64,000 nucleotides of DNA from Oreocharis arfaki. Its lineage: Eukaryota; Chordata; Aves; Passeriformes; Paramythiidae. The stretch's first letter is position 1. Each line of letters opens with the position of its first letter. A program made the translations under genes and the position numbers. The stretch is taken from positions 180,266-244,265 of the forward strand of contig VZRR01007589.1 of assembly GCA_013398015.1 (NCBI GenBank), written 5' to 3'. The notes beneath the pieces are model-generated. The model was not told where the DNA came from and searched no databases. It saw nothing but the letters and a program-made list of their open reading frames with translations. Positions 1-12,735 of the stretch are shown in pieces.

Positions 1-400
1 GAGACACAGCCCCGCACCCAGGCCAGGATAGCTCAGGTGTTACCAGGAGCAAGGAGCGTGGAGGGCTCTCCGCATGGGTTCCAAAAGGTTTATTCCGAAG
101 GGGTCAGAGGCGAAGAGGGCGAGCAGGCCTCGTGTACAAGCTTATAAGGGGTAACAGAAAGGGGGCTGGCAGAGCACCAGTAACCAATTACCTGGGGGCA
201 AGGGGCAGGGGGAAGGCAGAGGGATACAACAACCAATGGGGAGAGGGAAGGGGCGGAGTGGGGGACCAGGTACCGGACAGGTACTGCCTGATGGGAGAAG
301 AAGTCTTTCCCTGTAACTCGAGCAGGGGGAGCTTATTTGTTCTCTGAGCTGACCCACCAGCGCAGGGGATCTCCTGGACCAGGGTTTTCTGGCATCCCAG
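1..400 (-). mobile_element. Retroviral LTR (partial, cut by window edge)
   Basis: Read on the minus strand this stretch has the order of a retroviral LTR promoter. A C-rich U3 (plus strand strongly G-rich at about 190-270) holds two CCAAT boxes, seen on the plus strand as ccaat near 184 and 232. A TATA-like CTTATAAG follows at about 138-145, then about 45 bases later an AATAAA poly(A) signal (plus-strand tttatt at about 89-94), then a U5-like tail that runs off the window at base 1. The composition differs sharply from the AT-rich DNA beyond about 420. The upstream edge is not resolved, as no target-site duplication can be seen, so the end at 400 is approximate. The short frames here are G-rich chance frames. 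It is not obviously the same family as the LTRs at 7, 19, 32 and 39 kb. A CpG-type cellular promoter is the alternative, but the closely spaced poly(A) signal argues for an LTR. Confidence 0.5.
238..264 (+). other. G-quadruplex-type motif in LTR U3
   Basis: Four G-runs of 4, 3, 4 and 5 bases are separated by loops of 3, 2 and 6 bases, which fits the canonical G3+N1-7 rule. It lies in the U3 part of the minus-strand LTR, so the G-rich strand is the antisense strand of the element. A second G-rich cluster at about 193-223 nearly fits the rule. Folding in cells is not shown by sequence. Confidence 0.45.
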
Positions 401-1033
401 CTTCTACCGCTGCCAGTTCATCCACCCCAACAGTGTACCAGCTTAGATTTTGGGCAGAAGTTTCATGTCTAGTCCTCATTCACTTCTTAGGCAGATAATC
501 CTTAATACCTCCAAAGGAAACCTGATTAAGGGCATATTCTTCTTGCTCGTTATTCTTATAGACTTTTTATTATGTACCTTATTCTAGAAACATTCCGTGA
601 GAGAGCAAATGAAAGATGGTAGCAAACATTCCAGCAAACTTGATGAGAGAAAGACTTTCCCTGTAATAACATTCCTGCAATGATTACTGAACCCTTAGGG
701 TCAGGCTCAGGAGTACAGTATACAGAATAGAACCTGCATACTACAGAAGAGGATAAAATTACTTCCGAACAAGGTGGACCATCAAGCTATATGTTTCTTT
801 TTTATATGCTATTTACTTTCAATTTTTCCCTTTGTCTTATTCTTCCAGAATTCTGAAAGAAATTTCTCTGCAGGCACCAAGCCTTTTCTCCACAGACCTT
901 CCCTTCAGCTGTGAATTCTTTTTGAATCATGGTACATGTGAAGTGATAAGAGAGAACAGAAGGTATGACATTCTTTTCCAAGAGAAGCTTTAAAGGATGA
1001 TAAATATTTGTCTAAGCAGAGTATTCAAGCCAT

Positions 1034-1047
1034 ATGCAAATTTGCAT
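1034..1047. promoter_or_regulatory. Palindromic octamer (POU-type) site
   Basis: The 14 bases atgcaaatttgcat are a perfect palindrome containing ATGCAAAT on both strands, overlapping at the centre. ATGCAAAT is the octamer bound by POU-family factors such as OCT1. About 25-50 bases downstream lie a TGATGCAT and a TAATTACCTG, which resemble homeodomain and E-box-like sites, so the stretch 1020-1160 could be an enhancer. Function is inference: such words also occur by chance in AT-rich DNA. Confidence 0.3.
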
Positions 1048-4000
1048 AATGGCACTCCAGGTGATGTGATGCATGGTAATTACCTGCAACCTGATAAAAC
1101 AGAGAAATTCAAGAGCATGCTGCTGAATGCAAACATCCATCTGTGAAAAACAACACTACCTTGTCACTCCTTAATCAGGGTATTACGAGGAAAAGACTTG
1201 TCTTTAGCGAAATGCACGAAGGACATGTCTAGCTGGACATGAAGGACATCTCCCTGCCTCTCTCCAGGAGTGCAATCACTGTATGCTCACTTCCTGAACA
1301 TAGCCATACCTTTCCGCTTTTCAACTTGCATCGATTCCTTAAAAGCTTAAAGATTCTCATCATCCTCCAGAACTACACGTATTGGCCTGACTTTTCCATC
1401 TCCCCCAGTACCATGCTGTAATCATTCTCAATTAATCGCACTTGCATCGTCGAGGCGAAGAGAACACATCGGACTTACGTGCCCATGGGCAATTAAATCG
1501 AACAAACAGCACCTTGATGCTTGAGGCATGACAGGAGAAGGTCAATAGTTCAGAGCAGATAAACAGTGGATTGTAGCAGTGTATAAAGGTACAATTAAAT
1601 TTCCATTTACCATGTATATAAAGTCCGGAATAGAACCATATGTCAGATTGAATGTGGGCCAGAATTTTACTCTGGGACACACTGGGATACTCTTTTTCTT
1701 AATCCATCTGAGTTTAGGAGGGAAGTATTCCAAACAGGTAACACAATTTTCTTCACTTTGAAGTTTCCTTACGTGGGAGAAATACATCAAGATAGAAGAA
1801 AAGGAGTCCTGCAAATAGTTTTCATGTCCTCAACATGGTGGCTCCATGGTGGTTCACAGTGAGCTGTGCCTGAAGAAACAGATGCACGAGAGAGAATCTG
1901 CTGAGCATTGAAGGAGAGTTCCTGGCCAGGGCAAGCAACCACACACACTGTGTGCTCCAAAGTGAGCAGGTTCAAGAAGCTCAAGCAACCCCTGCTCACT
2001 TTTTTTTCCTTTTCACTACTTAAAAGCATAAAATAGTGCAAAAGTTATCTGTGCTTAAACAATACAGGGCATTGTCTCATGCACTGATGCAGCTACTGGA
2101 ATTTGGGTAAGGGAAGCCGTACTATACCTGCTTAGGGAAGGTACCTAACAGAGTGCTGCTGCCAGAGCCTTAAGTCACTTTCTCCACAGTGTGCTCTGTG
2201 CATCCTCTTTGTAATATGGCTTTTAAGTGGGATTAATGGATTCCTCAGACCTATCACACAATTGGAAGCTCTGAGCATCCGTTTCATATCCATGAAGGAA
2301 GAACACAGCTAGAGCAAATACTAACAGCGCTAATACGAAAATATGATCTAAAAGCACAGAAGATGTTACCTGGCCATAAGTGTGGAAAATGAGCTAAGGT
2401 TTTTGCTGATGTGGACAGCCAGAAGCTGATGGGCTGCACAGCTTTTAAAACTTCAGTGAAAACAGAGAAGGAACCATCAGAAAAGAAAATAGTGAAGCAA
2501 GTAACTTGAGGGAAATTATCATACTGGAGAAAATAGCCTGAAATTCAAATAATCACTAGGAATTATTATTTTGAGTAAAATTTATATGTAAATGGTAAAT
2601 AATATAAATATTTTTATCACTATTATGTAAGGAGGACTGACAGTGATTACTTTAATGTACCTAACAATTTCTATTTTAAAAATATCTATAAGAAATTTCA
2701 TAAGAAGCTTTCATAACTTTTTTTTTTTTTTAAATGAACAGCAGACATAAGACAGAGAACGCGATGGGGGCCAAGGAGGTGCCTTTTGTCGTTTACTATT
2801 TGAATTTAAATTGTACAGACCCATTTCCTTTCTTTTTCTCTCCATTATTTTTTTGCCCCAGGGTTAGAAGGGCTCTCTCTTGCATTGTTCTAAACACAAT
2901 AAGTACAGACCTCTCTTTGAAACTGTAGTCGGCTAAAATTAAGTCAAAATTAAATTCACCAAGTCAGAGTTGCAGTTATGTGAGGTTTGGCAGAAGAAAA
3001 CATGTTCTGGAAAGCAGGATCTTGCAGCCATTCTTTGACTTCTTTGAAAATAACAGCATTCTTGGCACGCTTGAAGTTGCCTAGGAGACAGCGGGACATT
3101 TGGTGTCCAGATATTATACCAGTTTCTCTAAGTGTTAGGTTGTACAACCTGAGTAGCAAGAACCCATCACACCTTCCTTTCCTAGTTGCAACAACAACCA
3201 TTTTATTGAAAAGGAAATTGATACTTCTCTCTTAGTTTTGCTTTCTCAAATTTATATTGGTACTTTCTCTGTCTTAGATTTTTCTTCCTTGTTTTATCTT
3301 TATATTGGATGAGAAGAACATATCTGTTCAATAAAGGCCTTCCTAGTTTGATGTCCACTGGGAACTTTATCCATCTAAGCATGTCAGCTAGTGGATGTCA
3401 CTAAATCCACCACAGATTTGCACTTCTGTGTAAGGCCACCAAAAAATTAATCTCAGGCTGGGGTTGAAATATATATTTATTCTTCTCATACAATAGGAAT
3501 CTAAACGAATATTTAAGGTGGCTAAAGTGATTAAAAAAATGTCAAAAAGCGTCAGGGTGAAACTTAATATCAGGGATTGCCGTAGACAGCTGCAAAAGGG
3601 AAACAATGGGAAATCCCCTCACTTTGCTATCATGACTCAGTGTTGTGCTTTGAGAAAAGGTCTGTAGATAAGGGCCTGACACTGGAAGTGGCAGAATAGA
3701 TCCAGCTGATCTTTCTGCTTGCTGCTTTCATGCAGCTATATGCCATAGAAATTCTGACTGAGAAGTAGAAATTATTTTTAAAAATTTTTAGTAACATAGT
3801 CATCACTAAAATCTGAGGTTTTCAAACAGAGTTTGTTTGATCTCTTTTAAGTTTTAAGCATCTGACTTGCCTATTCCTTTAACTACCTGCCGTGCAATTA
3901 CCCAGGTGGCTCTGCCTGACTATGCTATTTCCTGCTGATCCAGTAATTGATGGATAACAGGAAGTGTCTGAACGTGGATGTTAAATTTTATTCACTGTAG

Positions 4001-5663
4001 GAATAGATTGCATTGCCACCACTGTTGCTATATTTATTTAAAGCAGTAATCATTGTTGCCATTTTATGTGCCCTCAGGAATTGGATGCTGCTGTGCTTTC
4101 CCAGCACGTCCCCAAAGGGACAATGGATCTAGGCAATTGCACAAAGAGAGGACTTCAATATTTGCCCACTGTTTACGTCACGTGAGCCATGAATAGATTG
4201 GTCAAGCACAAACATGTACACTTTGACAAGGAAGGAAACAGCACCAAGCCTTTGAGATGGAATGAATTAGTACTGACCTCTGCTTTCAAAATGAGAGTGC
4301 CTCTGGCAGGCAGGATTTGCTACCCAAACCTGCCACTGTCTTTTGCTCTTGATGTCGGTTTTAGGAGTTTCTTTCTCAGGTCTTTTAGTTTTGGCAATTC
4401 TGACCAATAGAAACAAAAATTTCTACAGCTGGATATTTTGGGTGGGGAGGGGTCAAGGAACTGGCCATGGGTCTTGGATAGGTTTTTTGGAAGGGAATGA
4501 CTGAGAAAGGGAGAAATTAGGGACTATTTTTCCTATCATTCTTGCTCAAGTCTCTGTAAATCTGTGCCTTGGAAACCACATGGGAACTGTGAGATGTGTG
4601 TGGGGTTGATTTCTCAGTTATGGACAACCTTATCAGTGTGTTAACCACAAGGCTATCAAAAGCATAATTTGCTTCTGCATATGCCAATGTAAGCTAATCA
4701 GAGAAGGATGGCAAGTATAATCAGGGCTTGAAAATAGCATGGCTATAAAAAGAGATAGAATTGACAAGTAGCTTTTAGTTTGGAGTAGAGATGACTATTG
4801 TAGATATATAAAAATATAAATGGCATAAAAAGAACAAGAAGTGATTGAGATTTGAGTGAAAACATACTCAGGAATGAAAGAAGGCTCCCCTTTCCACTGC
4901 CTTGAAGCACAAAGGAACAGAGGGAACCTCTGGCTCTGAAAAGTCTCCAAACTGCAATTTGCTGAAAGTGGGAGGACATACCATGGGAAGGATTACTTGG
5001 TATTTGTCCTGATTTTCTATTCCTGTTGTGCCTGCTCTCCGGCCTTTCACAGGCATGGTGCCAGGCTGGGCAGCCCTCTCTGTATGGCCCTGGCTATGAT
5101 TTAAGGGGCAGTACCTTTTTAGAGCACTTCTTGCAAGTACAAGTAATGTTAAGTATACCTAGGCCAAGCTTTTCCATATCCTTTTTTCTACTGTTTTATT
5201 TCAAACACAGACACACACACACATTTAGAGCGTATTATGCAGTGCTCCTGCCTGTAATTCACATTACAGGTATCACACTGCTGCCACAATATTCGTGTTT
5301 CTGCTCAAACTCTAATAGAAGAGGAGTCTGCATTTCAAGGTGAGTGTACCCACAGTGAAACTACTTAAAAGATTTCAGTGTAAGAAATGACATAATTAAA
5401 AGCTATTATCCCAGATGTAGAAACAGAATAGAAATATCCTGTGTTATTAAATACTTCTGTTTTGTGAGAACGAATTGTGTTAGGAGTGTTTGTTTGTAAA
5501 CTGATTAGAGAGCTAATGATGTAAAAAATATGCATAAAACATAAACTGAGTCTCTCATAGGAGTTTCCCACATACATGAAGGGTCCATAATCTGTTTCTC
5601 TCTGGCCTTGCTGCTACGTGGAAGGCTTGGAATATAATATTAACCCTGAAATGACCTGTAATT

Positions 5664-5719
5664 GGGACAGGACTGGATTTCCCATGTAATAGGGACAGGA
5701 CTGGATTTCCCATGTAATA
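5664..5719. repeat. Tandem duplication, 2 x 28 bp
   Basis: The unit beginning gggacaggactggatttccc occurs twice head to tail (5664-5691 and 5692-5719) with no difference, so the duplication is recent or the assembly repeated it. Confidence 0.9.
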
Positions 5720-6128
5720 GCGGCACATCCTGTGGGTGATTGGTAGTTGTCATTGGAAAATATTCCATATATATTTCTAGAGCCATTTGTTTTCCAGGGC
5801 AATGCTTAGACTAAAGGAATCATTGCAGACAGATCAGTCTGCAACGGAAAACTGACTCTTGCATTCCTGCTAAAATTCTCAGGCAGATGAGGAAGACCGT
5901 ATTTTGCCAAGAGTCCAGCTCCAAACTATGGAATTTTCAGATCTCTTCATAATCGATAAAATCAATTGTCAGCAATTATTCAACTTGATGTTCTTTAGTT
6001 GCTGTATTAATTCACTTCGTTATTGTGTAGATTTCTACTGATATTTCTTAATAAAATTTCCACAATGGCTTTTTGTTTATAATACCACAGGTTAAAATGT
6101 CTTATTTGCTTCTTTTCCATGCTTAATT

Positions 6129-6190
6129 AAAGCAAAAATAAAGGTAAAGGTAAAAATAAATGTAAAATTTAAAATAAAAATAAGAATAAA
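6129..6190. repeat. A-rich low-complexity tract
   Basis: Irregular runs of AAATA, AAAGGTA and AAAATA over about 60 bases, read on the plus strand. It has no LINE or SINE body attached that I can recognise, so it is listed only as low complexity. Confidence 0.7.
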
Positions 6191-7336
6191 TTGCCCCACT
6201 GTGATCCCATGAGCAAGCTCTCATGACAGTGTCAACCTGCATTTGAGAGAACAAAACCTCAATTCATGATACACCTATTTCCTCTGAGTTATGGGGTTTT
6301 TTCCAGGGAAATAGAAGGTTTGAGGCTCTAAGGGGACAGCTATTGTCATGTTGTCATATTCTCCTTGTATGACTAGGAACTCAGTTTCTGAAAGCTGCCC
6401 CTGCTGCCGTTTGCACCTTTTGCAGTACATCACTAAGCTGCTTCGTCAGCTTGAGGGCTGGCTATTTAATTTTTCAGAAACATGCAGCTACTCTTTTAAC
6501 ATAGCTATTAGTTTGCTGCTCTTTGCTGACAAGGGAAAAATCATTTCACAACAGCGTTTTAGAATTATGCCACTGAGAAGATGGACTTGTCCCCAGATCC
6601 CTGGCCCCAAATTTCTCCATGGCAAATGATGGCTATAGCCTGTATATGTGCTATATATTTAGTGGCTATATGGTTAAATTAATGAGTGAAAACAAAAGGA
6701 CATTTACTGAAGCTGGCTTTAATTCTGCAGTGATGCATATCTCCCACTAGCTCTATTACTTTTGGCATGCACCTCTAGTCAGTTTGTTTAGACTCCTCAG
6801 CTCAGAGAGAGAGCTCAGACATGTAACTTTTACATCAACCAAAGTCACTCTCATGGCTCACTGCTGCCTGTCTCTTCCTTGGAATTAATTTTATCAGCTT
6901 GAGAAATGTATGATGTGTGTGTTTACCTTGTGACTTTGAGGTGCCCAGAGGTATTTACAATGTACGCAAGTGCCCAAACCCTTTAAGGCTAGCAGTTGCA
7001 AGCCAGGTAGGATGTGTTAAGTCACCCCAATGTCACAAGATACCCAGATCTGGGCAACTGGATCAAGCCTCTGAAATCTGGCAAAATGATCTGTGTCTGT
7101 GGTGTCTGTGCTGTGGGAATGCAGCTTGGACGTACAGTCATTTCTGGGCTGATGGACTCAAAGTGTTCACACAAAAGTGTTCAGGGCTTGTTTGCAGTCA
7201 AAACAAAGATGAACCGAATACATAAATCTCAGTTTATCTCTTGAAGGCTCTTACTTTAACTCCTCTCGCTCCCAGGAGTCTTCTCATGTTAAAATCCTTT
7301 CCTGCCCCACCAGCAGTATGTGTAAATTGCCAGTGG

Positions 7337-7765
7337 ATTGGGAATGGCTGAGATGGAGTTGATTTTCCCCATGGCAGCCCCCGTAGTGCTGTGCTTTGCA
7401 TTGGTAGCTAGAAAGTAGTGGATAACACAGCAGTGTTGTGGCTACTGCTGAGCAGTGCTGGCACAGCATCGGTGCTGTCTCTCTGACATTCTGCCCCCAT
7501 CAAGGGGCTGGGAGTGGGCAAGATCCTGGGAGAGGACCCAGTTAGGCCCAAATTAACCAAAAGGGTATTCCATACCATGTCACTCCAGCTCAGATATAAA
7601 AACTAAGAAAAGGAGGAGGAAAATGGGACACTCACTGTTTGAAATGTTTTCCTTGGGAGCAATTGCTATGTGTGCCAAAGCCCTGCTTCCCAGGAAATGG
7701 CCTGACAGTGGTCACTGGTGGGAAGTAGAGAATAAATTTTTTTTTTTGTCTTTTCTTGTGCAGTA
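7337..7765 (+). mobile_element. ERV LTR fragment (same family as 39 kb LTR)
   Basis: Plus-strand order matches the family seen at 18.8, 31.8 and 39.1 kb. A gagttgattttcc block is followed by ataacacagcag and actgctgagcagtgct, then aaggggctggga, then a degenerate version of the gacagctgaccc region, then ggtattccataccat. A TATA-like agatataaaaac follows near 7593-7600, then gaaaaggaggaggaaaa. The R/U5 part is present only as far as about 7765; the family's ATTAAA poly(A) block and 3' end are missing or eroded. The receptor-like half-sites that are clear in other copies are mutated here (about 7536-7556). The divergence suggests an old solo LTR. The class (ERVL or other) is not settled from sequence alone, and the edges are approximate. 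Confidence 0.7.
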
Positions 7766-8466
7766 TCCAGTAACACAGATACTTAGGGTTCTATTCAGTC
7801 ACAGAGCCAGAATCTATTAACATATTTCTTTTGATAAAAGGCCTGGAAGGTGAGGGAAATTGTATTAAAACATGTCCCTAGTTTCAGCAGACCTCTGTAT
7901 GAATTTAACATATTCTGTCTACATACTAGACCTCCTTTTTAATTTCTAAGGTAGCAAAAATCTAGGCAATCATCAATACATGCCATAGTCATTGCTCTAG
8001 CCAAAGTGATGGTTTTACTCCAAGAGACTTGCCTGTTTGTATGACATTGGAGTTATGCAAAAAAAATTATTCTGCTCCATTCTCATTGGAATATCTCCTA
8101 GACTTTCCTTATCTTTTTTTGCACTTCATTAGATCAGCTACATCCCCGCATTAAATGAACCATACTCCAATCATTGTCGGCAGGAGGAACTCTACCCTTT
8201 GCTATTAAAGCATATGGGCCACAATCTGTTAATATTATTGTATCTGACAAATATAAATTTGTTAAATCAGAGGGCACGAGTTTTTGTCTTCCTAAATAAT
8301 CTTGTAGTCTCTCTCTTGCTGCTTTCCATTTCTTTCAACAGCACTCAAATTATCTTTGCCTTGCAGTAAAGTAAGGCATTTATTTGTCTAAAATAATAAT
8401 CTACTCTCCAAATCACTTCTCATCTGAAGATCATGATGTTCTTTACTTCATGAAGCCTGCATAATC
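7766..8466. other. Unique-looking non-coding stretch
   Basis: AT-rich DNA with no recognised repeat or gene. Confidence 0.55.
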
Positions 8467-8545
8467 TGTCATAGAGAGAGAAAAAGGGAGAACTGGAAAG
8501 GACCTCGAGAAGCGAGTATTTGACTTGCCCAAAACCTCCTCTGTT
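8467..8545 (-). mobile_element. Old CR1 LINE 3' fragment (tentative)
   Basis: The order tgtcatagagagag ... gaactggaaaggacctcgaga resembles the reverse complement of a CR1 3' end, in which the catagaatcatagaa tail is followed by a ggaaaggacct block. Only about 80 bases can be followed and the tail is decayed, so this would be an ancient 5'-truncated insertion. Chance similarity is not excluded. Confidence 0.4.
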
Positions 8546-11500
8546 TTGACAAAGAGCTAAGGTAATGTAGTGAGAACAGTGTAGTCAATTTTTCTCTGCT
8601 TTTATTTTCCTCCTAGCGATATTTTGAAATGCAATAATAAGGCATACATAGTTACATCAGCTTAGACTGAAGTTATTTTTAATCAGTTGATTTGGATTAT
8701 AAGATTTCAGCTACATGTTTGCCCCTAGGTAGCTGGGGTAGAAAGAATAACGGAAATGCAATTTCAGCTTGATTTTCGTTCTGCCTTTTGGAAGAAATCT
8801 TTATCCCTTTGACGAAAATTTGCTCTCATTAACACACTAAGCTTGTTTGCTATAGCCAGTGGGGTCATATGGAATATTGCTAAAAGCAGAATTTGGTTTG
8901 TTACATTCGCAGCAGCTTTTCAAAATATTCAATATGACAAGACACATAGCTGCTCCTGGTCGTATCCGTGAGAATGGTGGAAGAGCCTTCAGACAGAGAG
9001 TTGCTTCAGACTTCCTCTGAAATCCTTCTGCCTGAAATGTGCAGAGCTCTGCCTGTTGCATTTGCAAAGCCAGGACTGAAAAAAAAAAGTATCTCAACGC
9101 TTTTTACTGCTTATTTGGTTTTATGCTACAGCTGTAAACTGTTCTTGTTTTATTTGCTGATCTGTTCTATTAAGTGCCTTCTGATGAGCAACAAGAAGCA
9201 TGTAATAAAAACCATACGCAGTATGGTGGCAGGTTCCTTCTTCTCTCAGCCACAGACCTTAGACTAGTCCCTGGTGTGCTGCTATACACAACCCTGCCTT
9301 GTTTTTAATACTTGTTACTGAAATGTTCATCTGGTCCTGGCTGGCATTTTTGGCTGAATTTGGATTGTGCTGCTATTAGACGAGACCCTTCCCTGAGAAC
9401 ATTTTTCTAGTTCATGTGTAATCTCTTTGACAGCATGCTCCACTGGACAGATCCTCAGTGGAGTAAATGTCGTAGTCAGATAAATGCATGGAAGAATGAG
9501 ACAGTTTGCATTTGGTAAGAATATTCCCCTTATCTAATCACAGCAGATGTAGAAGTTCTGATTTTGCTCTTCCTTGCTCAGCACCTGTGTACCACATGCA
9601 GTGTTTTATTACACAGTCATGACCCATTTAGTCATAGCCCTCCCCCTTGCTGCAAAATTATCTGCTAATAGTGTACTGTGCAGTCAAATTTTAAATGACT
9701 TCCATGAAAACTCCTACCAGGTCTAATCTGAGAGGACCCACTGTGCCTCGTCTCTTTATGCTGGCTGAAGTGGAACACCAGGAGTGCCTGTTCATCCTTT
9801 AGGCATGTGTTTAGTGTTCTGCTGGTGTCCGGGTGTTAGGGAGTGCGTTCAGCCAGGCTGCCCAAAGACCTGCTGCTCCATGGGATTTGGTCTTCCGGTA
9901 AACGAGTCATGTTTTCATGATACACCATGAGTGAGGTGAAGTGCTGTACAGGACTCAGCCAGGGCAGCGCTCTGGTTTCTTGAAGATTGCTTTATCGCTC
10001 TAGCTATTGACAGCAGAGCAGGCAACGCCCTCCTTGACACTCCCAGGAAATTCACACTTCTTCCCGGTGCAGAATGTGTCCTCAGAGGTGCCATTAACAT
10101 TGATAGACGCAATCTCTTACTTAGGGAAGAGAACTGAAGACGCAGGAACCACTTGCAGGAACCTTCACCTAGAGGTGTTGAAGACAGGCAGAGTAATTTA
10201 AAAGCCAGACTCTAAGGACTCAGAATTTACAAGGGCTTAAAATTTTGATGAAAACTGATGTAAATGATCCTGGCTGCTCTAAATGATCCATTTCCATTAC
10301 AGCACCTTCACAAGATTGACCTTGCTTTCTGGTTCAAACTTTATTTCAACTAAATATCAGGATAATGAATGAGATGGTACTCTATTACAGTTCAAAATAA
10401 TCTTAATTCATATTGCTGGGGTATGCAGTTAGCTCTTAGCCTATACTTCTTTCTTCTTTTTCAGAAACTTTGAGAAGCCTCCAGTGGCTCCAGCAATCTA
10501 AATATCAAACGATGACATTTAAAGTTTGGAAGAAAAAGAAATATACTACTGCTTGCCATAAATGCCCATTAATTACCTTCCTCCTTCACATTTAATAGTG
10601 CTTTATTCCCTGTAAGAGACTACCAGAGGCTGGATCCAGTCTTACCACTATTTAAATGTGGAATTTGAGCCATTATCACATCTTAACATTATCACATTCA
10701 TAACAAGAAATTATTCCCTGTTTATTTGATCCTAAAAATTTTCCTCTGCACAGTAGTGAAACATAATACTCTATTTTTAAGCCTTATATCCTTTTAGTAT
10801 ATTACAGAGCTCTAGTCTATGTTTTGCTGGAAACAGCTCCAGAAAGTTAGTGAAAAGTCATCTTGCCTTTGTAGCAAATACTGTCAGGAGTAGCCACCTC
10901 CTCTTTGCTGTGACCTCAAAGCATCCAAAATTATGTAATGCAATTACAACTGTTTAGGACGGGCTCCTTTTCTCTTAATTTAATGACAACACTAAATCAA
11001 ATCAATCTTTTGAACATTTAAGTTTTGCAACATCTGGTTCAGTTTTTATTTCCACACTTGCATCACTTGTAATTATATAAACTAATTTGCTGCCCTAAAC
11101 AGTGAAAAGCGACATGTATGAGAAACTTTCTATCATTAATAAGTATGTTTAACCATAACAGATTCTTTCAACATAAGTCTACTTCAGAATTAGTGATTTA
11201 GATCTGAGTCAGGACCTGCTTCTTTTCTTCTGTGAAGAAAAAGCGTTTGAGTCTAATGACTTCTACCAGTGTACGTTTTTCCATATATTTCCAAAAAAAA
11301 TATCAGCTAGTAAGAATGATTGTTTTAGTTCTATTTCTTGAAAATGCTGGGCATATCTATGCCATGCAGCCAAAAAGTTTTGAGCCCAGTATTCTTGCAA
11401 TACTTGCGTTGATCTCTGAAGTGATGGCACGCCAAGCAGGGAGAATCAGCAGTGTGGGAGACAGCCCAGATGCAGGCGTGTGCCCTAACAAGGCAGTAGC

Positions 11501-12378
11501 AGAACCAACACGGCTGGAGTTCTTCCAGGCTCAAGCCTCAACCAGCAGTGACTCTCACACCTCTACTGGTTTGAACACCCCCATGTTGGAGCTAGCTTTG
11601 AAATAGGAGCTCTCCACAATTTCTTCTCATCTATGGCACCAGAGAGGTTGTAGATACTCTTTCACATTCTTTTATCTCTTAGTTCTCTTAGGAACTGTTC
11701 ATTTTTTCCATCTTTCTCACAAATGGAAATGACTGTTCAGAGTTGACTTTATCTTTCTTTTTTGCCTGTATGTATGACTTAAGCCTTAAAACGTGATAAA
11801 AAAAAAGTTATTTTGCTTGCTGCTGTCATCTCAGTGAATGTTCTTACTTTTTTACAGCACTGCTTTCTGTTTACCAATTCCTTCTTTTCTTTCTCCGAAG
11901 TAAAAGAAAATCCACCTACTCTTGCTTTTGAATAACAACTATAATTCTGTAATTGTTTCAAAACAACATGAGGACTGGTGCTGAAAGAAAATCAGAGCTG
12001 TAAGAAATGCTTGTTTATATCTTATATCCAGACCCACGTCTTTTACAATTTAGATGCTTAACAGGTTCAAATGCCCTCGGCTTCCCAGCAAACAACTCTT
12101 AGGAACTCTCTGGTGTGGATTGTCCTCAGCATTGTGGTTACTGCAACCACACATTGCACATGTCTTCAGATCCCCTATGCTTCTTTTCAGCTCTACCTGT
12201 TTAACCAGGGAATGGAAAGAATTTTGAACTTATGATAGTTAATACAAGTCATAAGATGAAAGATATTTCTATATTTTAGAAACTTACGTCACACTACTGG
12301 AGTCATTAAATTCTGCTTATAACTACTGGTATGAACCTGTGTTCTGAGGTTCAGACAGAAACAGAAAACGTTTCTGGT
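8546..12378. other. Unique-looking non-coding stretch
   Basis: No gene or repeat recognised. Open frames reach 124 codons (11232-11606, plus strand), but that frame has no recognisable domain and sits within the range chance gives. Confidence 0.55.
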
Positions 12379-12735
12379 GTTGATTGGAAGAGACTTCAGT
12401 GGTCACAGTGTCTCTCCTCTCGGTGAAACTGTCGCCATTACTAGACCAGGTCACTAAAGCCTTTAATGAGGATCCACCACCACTCTGGACAGCCTGCTTC
12501 ATTGCCCAGCTACCCACTACTGAAAAAGTTGACCTTAAAGCAGAAGCTGAACATCTCAATTCACGATGTGTGACTGTTACTCCTCGCATATGTTTAATAC
12601 ATATAATGACCAAGAAAAACTTGGCTGTGTTCCTTTATGATTCCCACCTGCACATTTGCAGACTGCATGTAGACCAACTCTTTACCAGACTGAACAAGCC
12701 AATGCCTCTTAGCATTTTCTCAGAGGCCCCGTGCT
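12379..12735 (-). mobile_element. Ancient CR1 LINE fragment
   Basis: Read on the plus strand, the blocks follow the order of a reverse-complemented CR1 3' region: gattggaagagacttc, a ctagaccaggtcac block, actctggacagcctg, ctgaaaaagttga, tgtgactgttactcctcg, and ccagactgaacaagcc, followed by a tctcag/cgtgctgg block that corresponds to the CR1 'lousy-b-region'-like coding end. It is heavily diverged. A 125-codon plus-strand frame across it (12384-12761) is therefore an antisense chance frame, not a gene. Confidence 0.45.

Larger units (their letters stand above)
401..7336. other. Unique-looking non-coding stretch
   Basis: No coding sequence or mobile element was recognised. It contains a poly-T run at about 2718-2731, a palindromic octamer at 1034-1047, a short CA run near 5207-5222, a 28-bp tandem duplication at 5664-5719 and an A-rich tract at 6129-6190. 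Open frames are short and overlap on both strands, as chance frames do. One minus-strand frame at 2956-3201 is discussed in the findings as a weak exon candidate. Confidence 0.6.
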
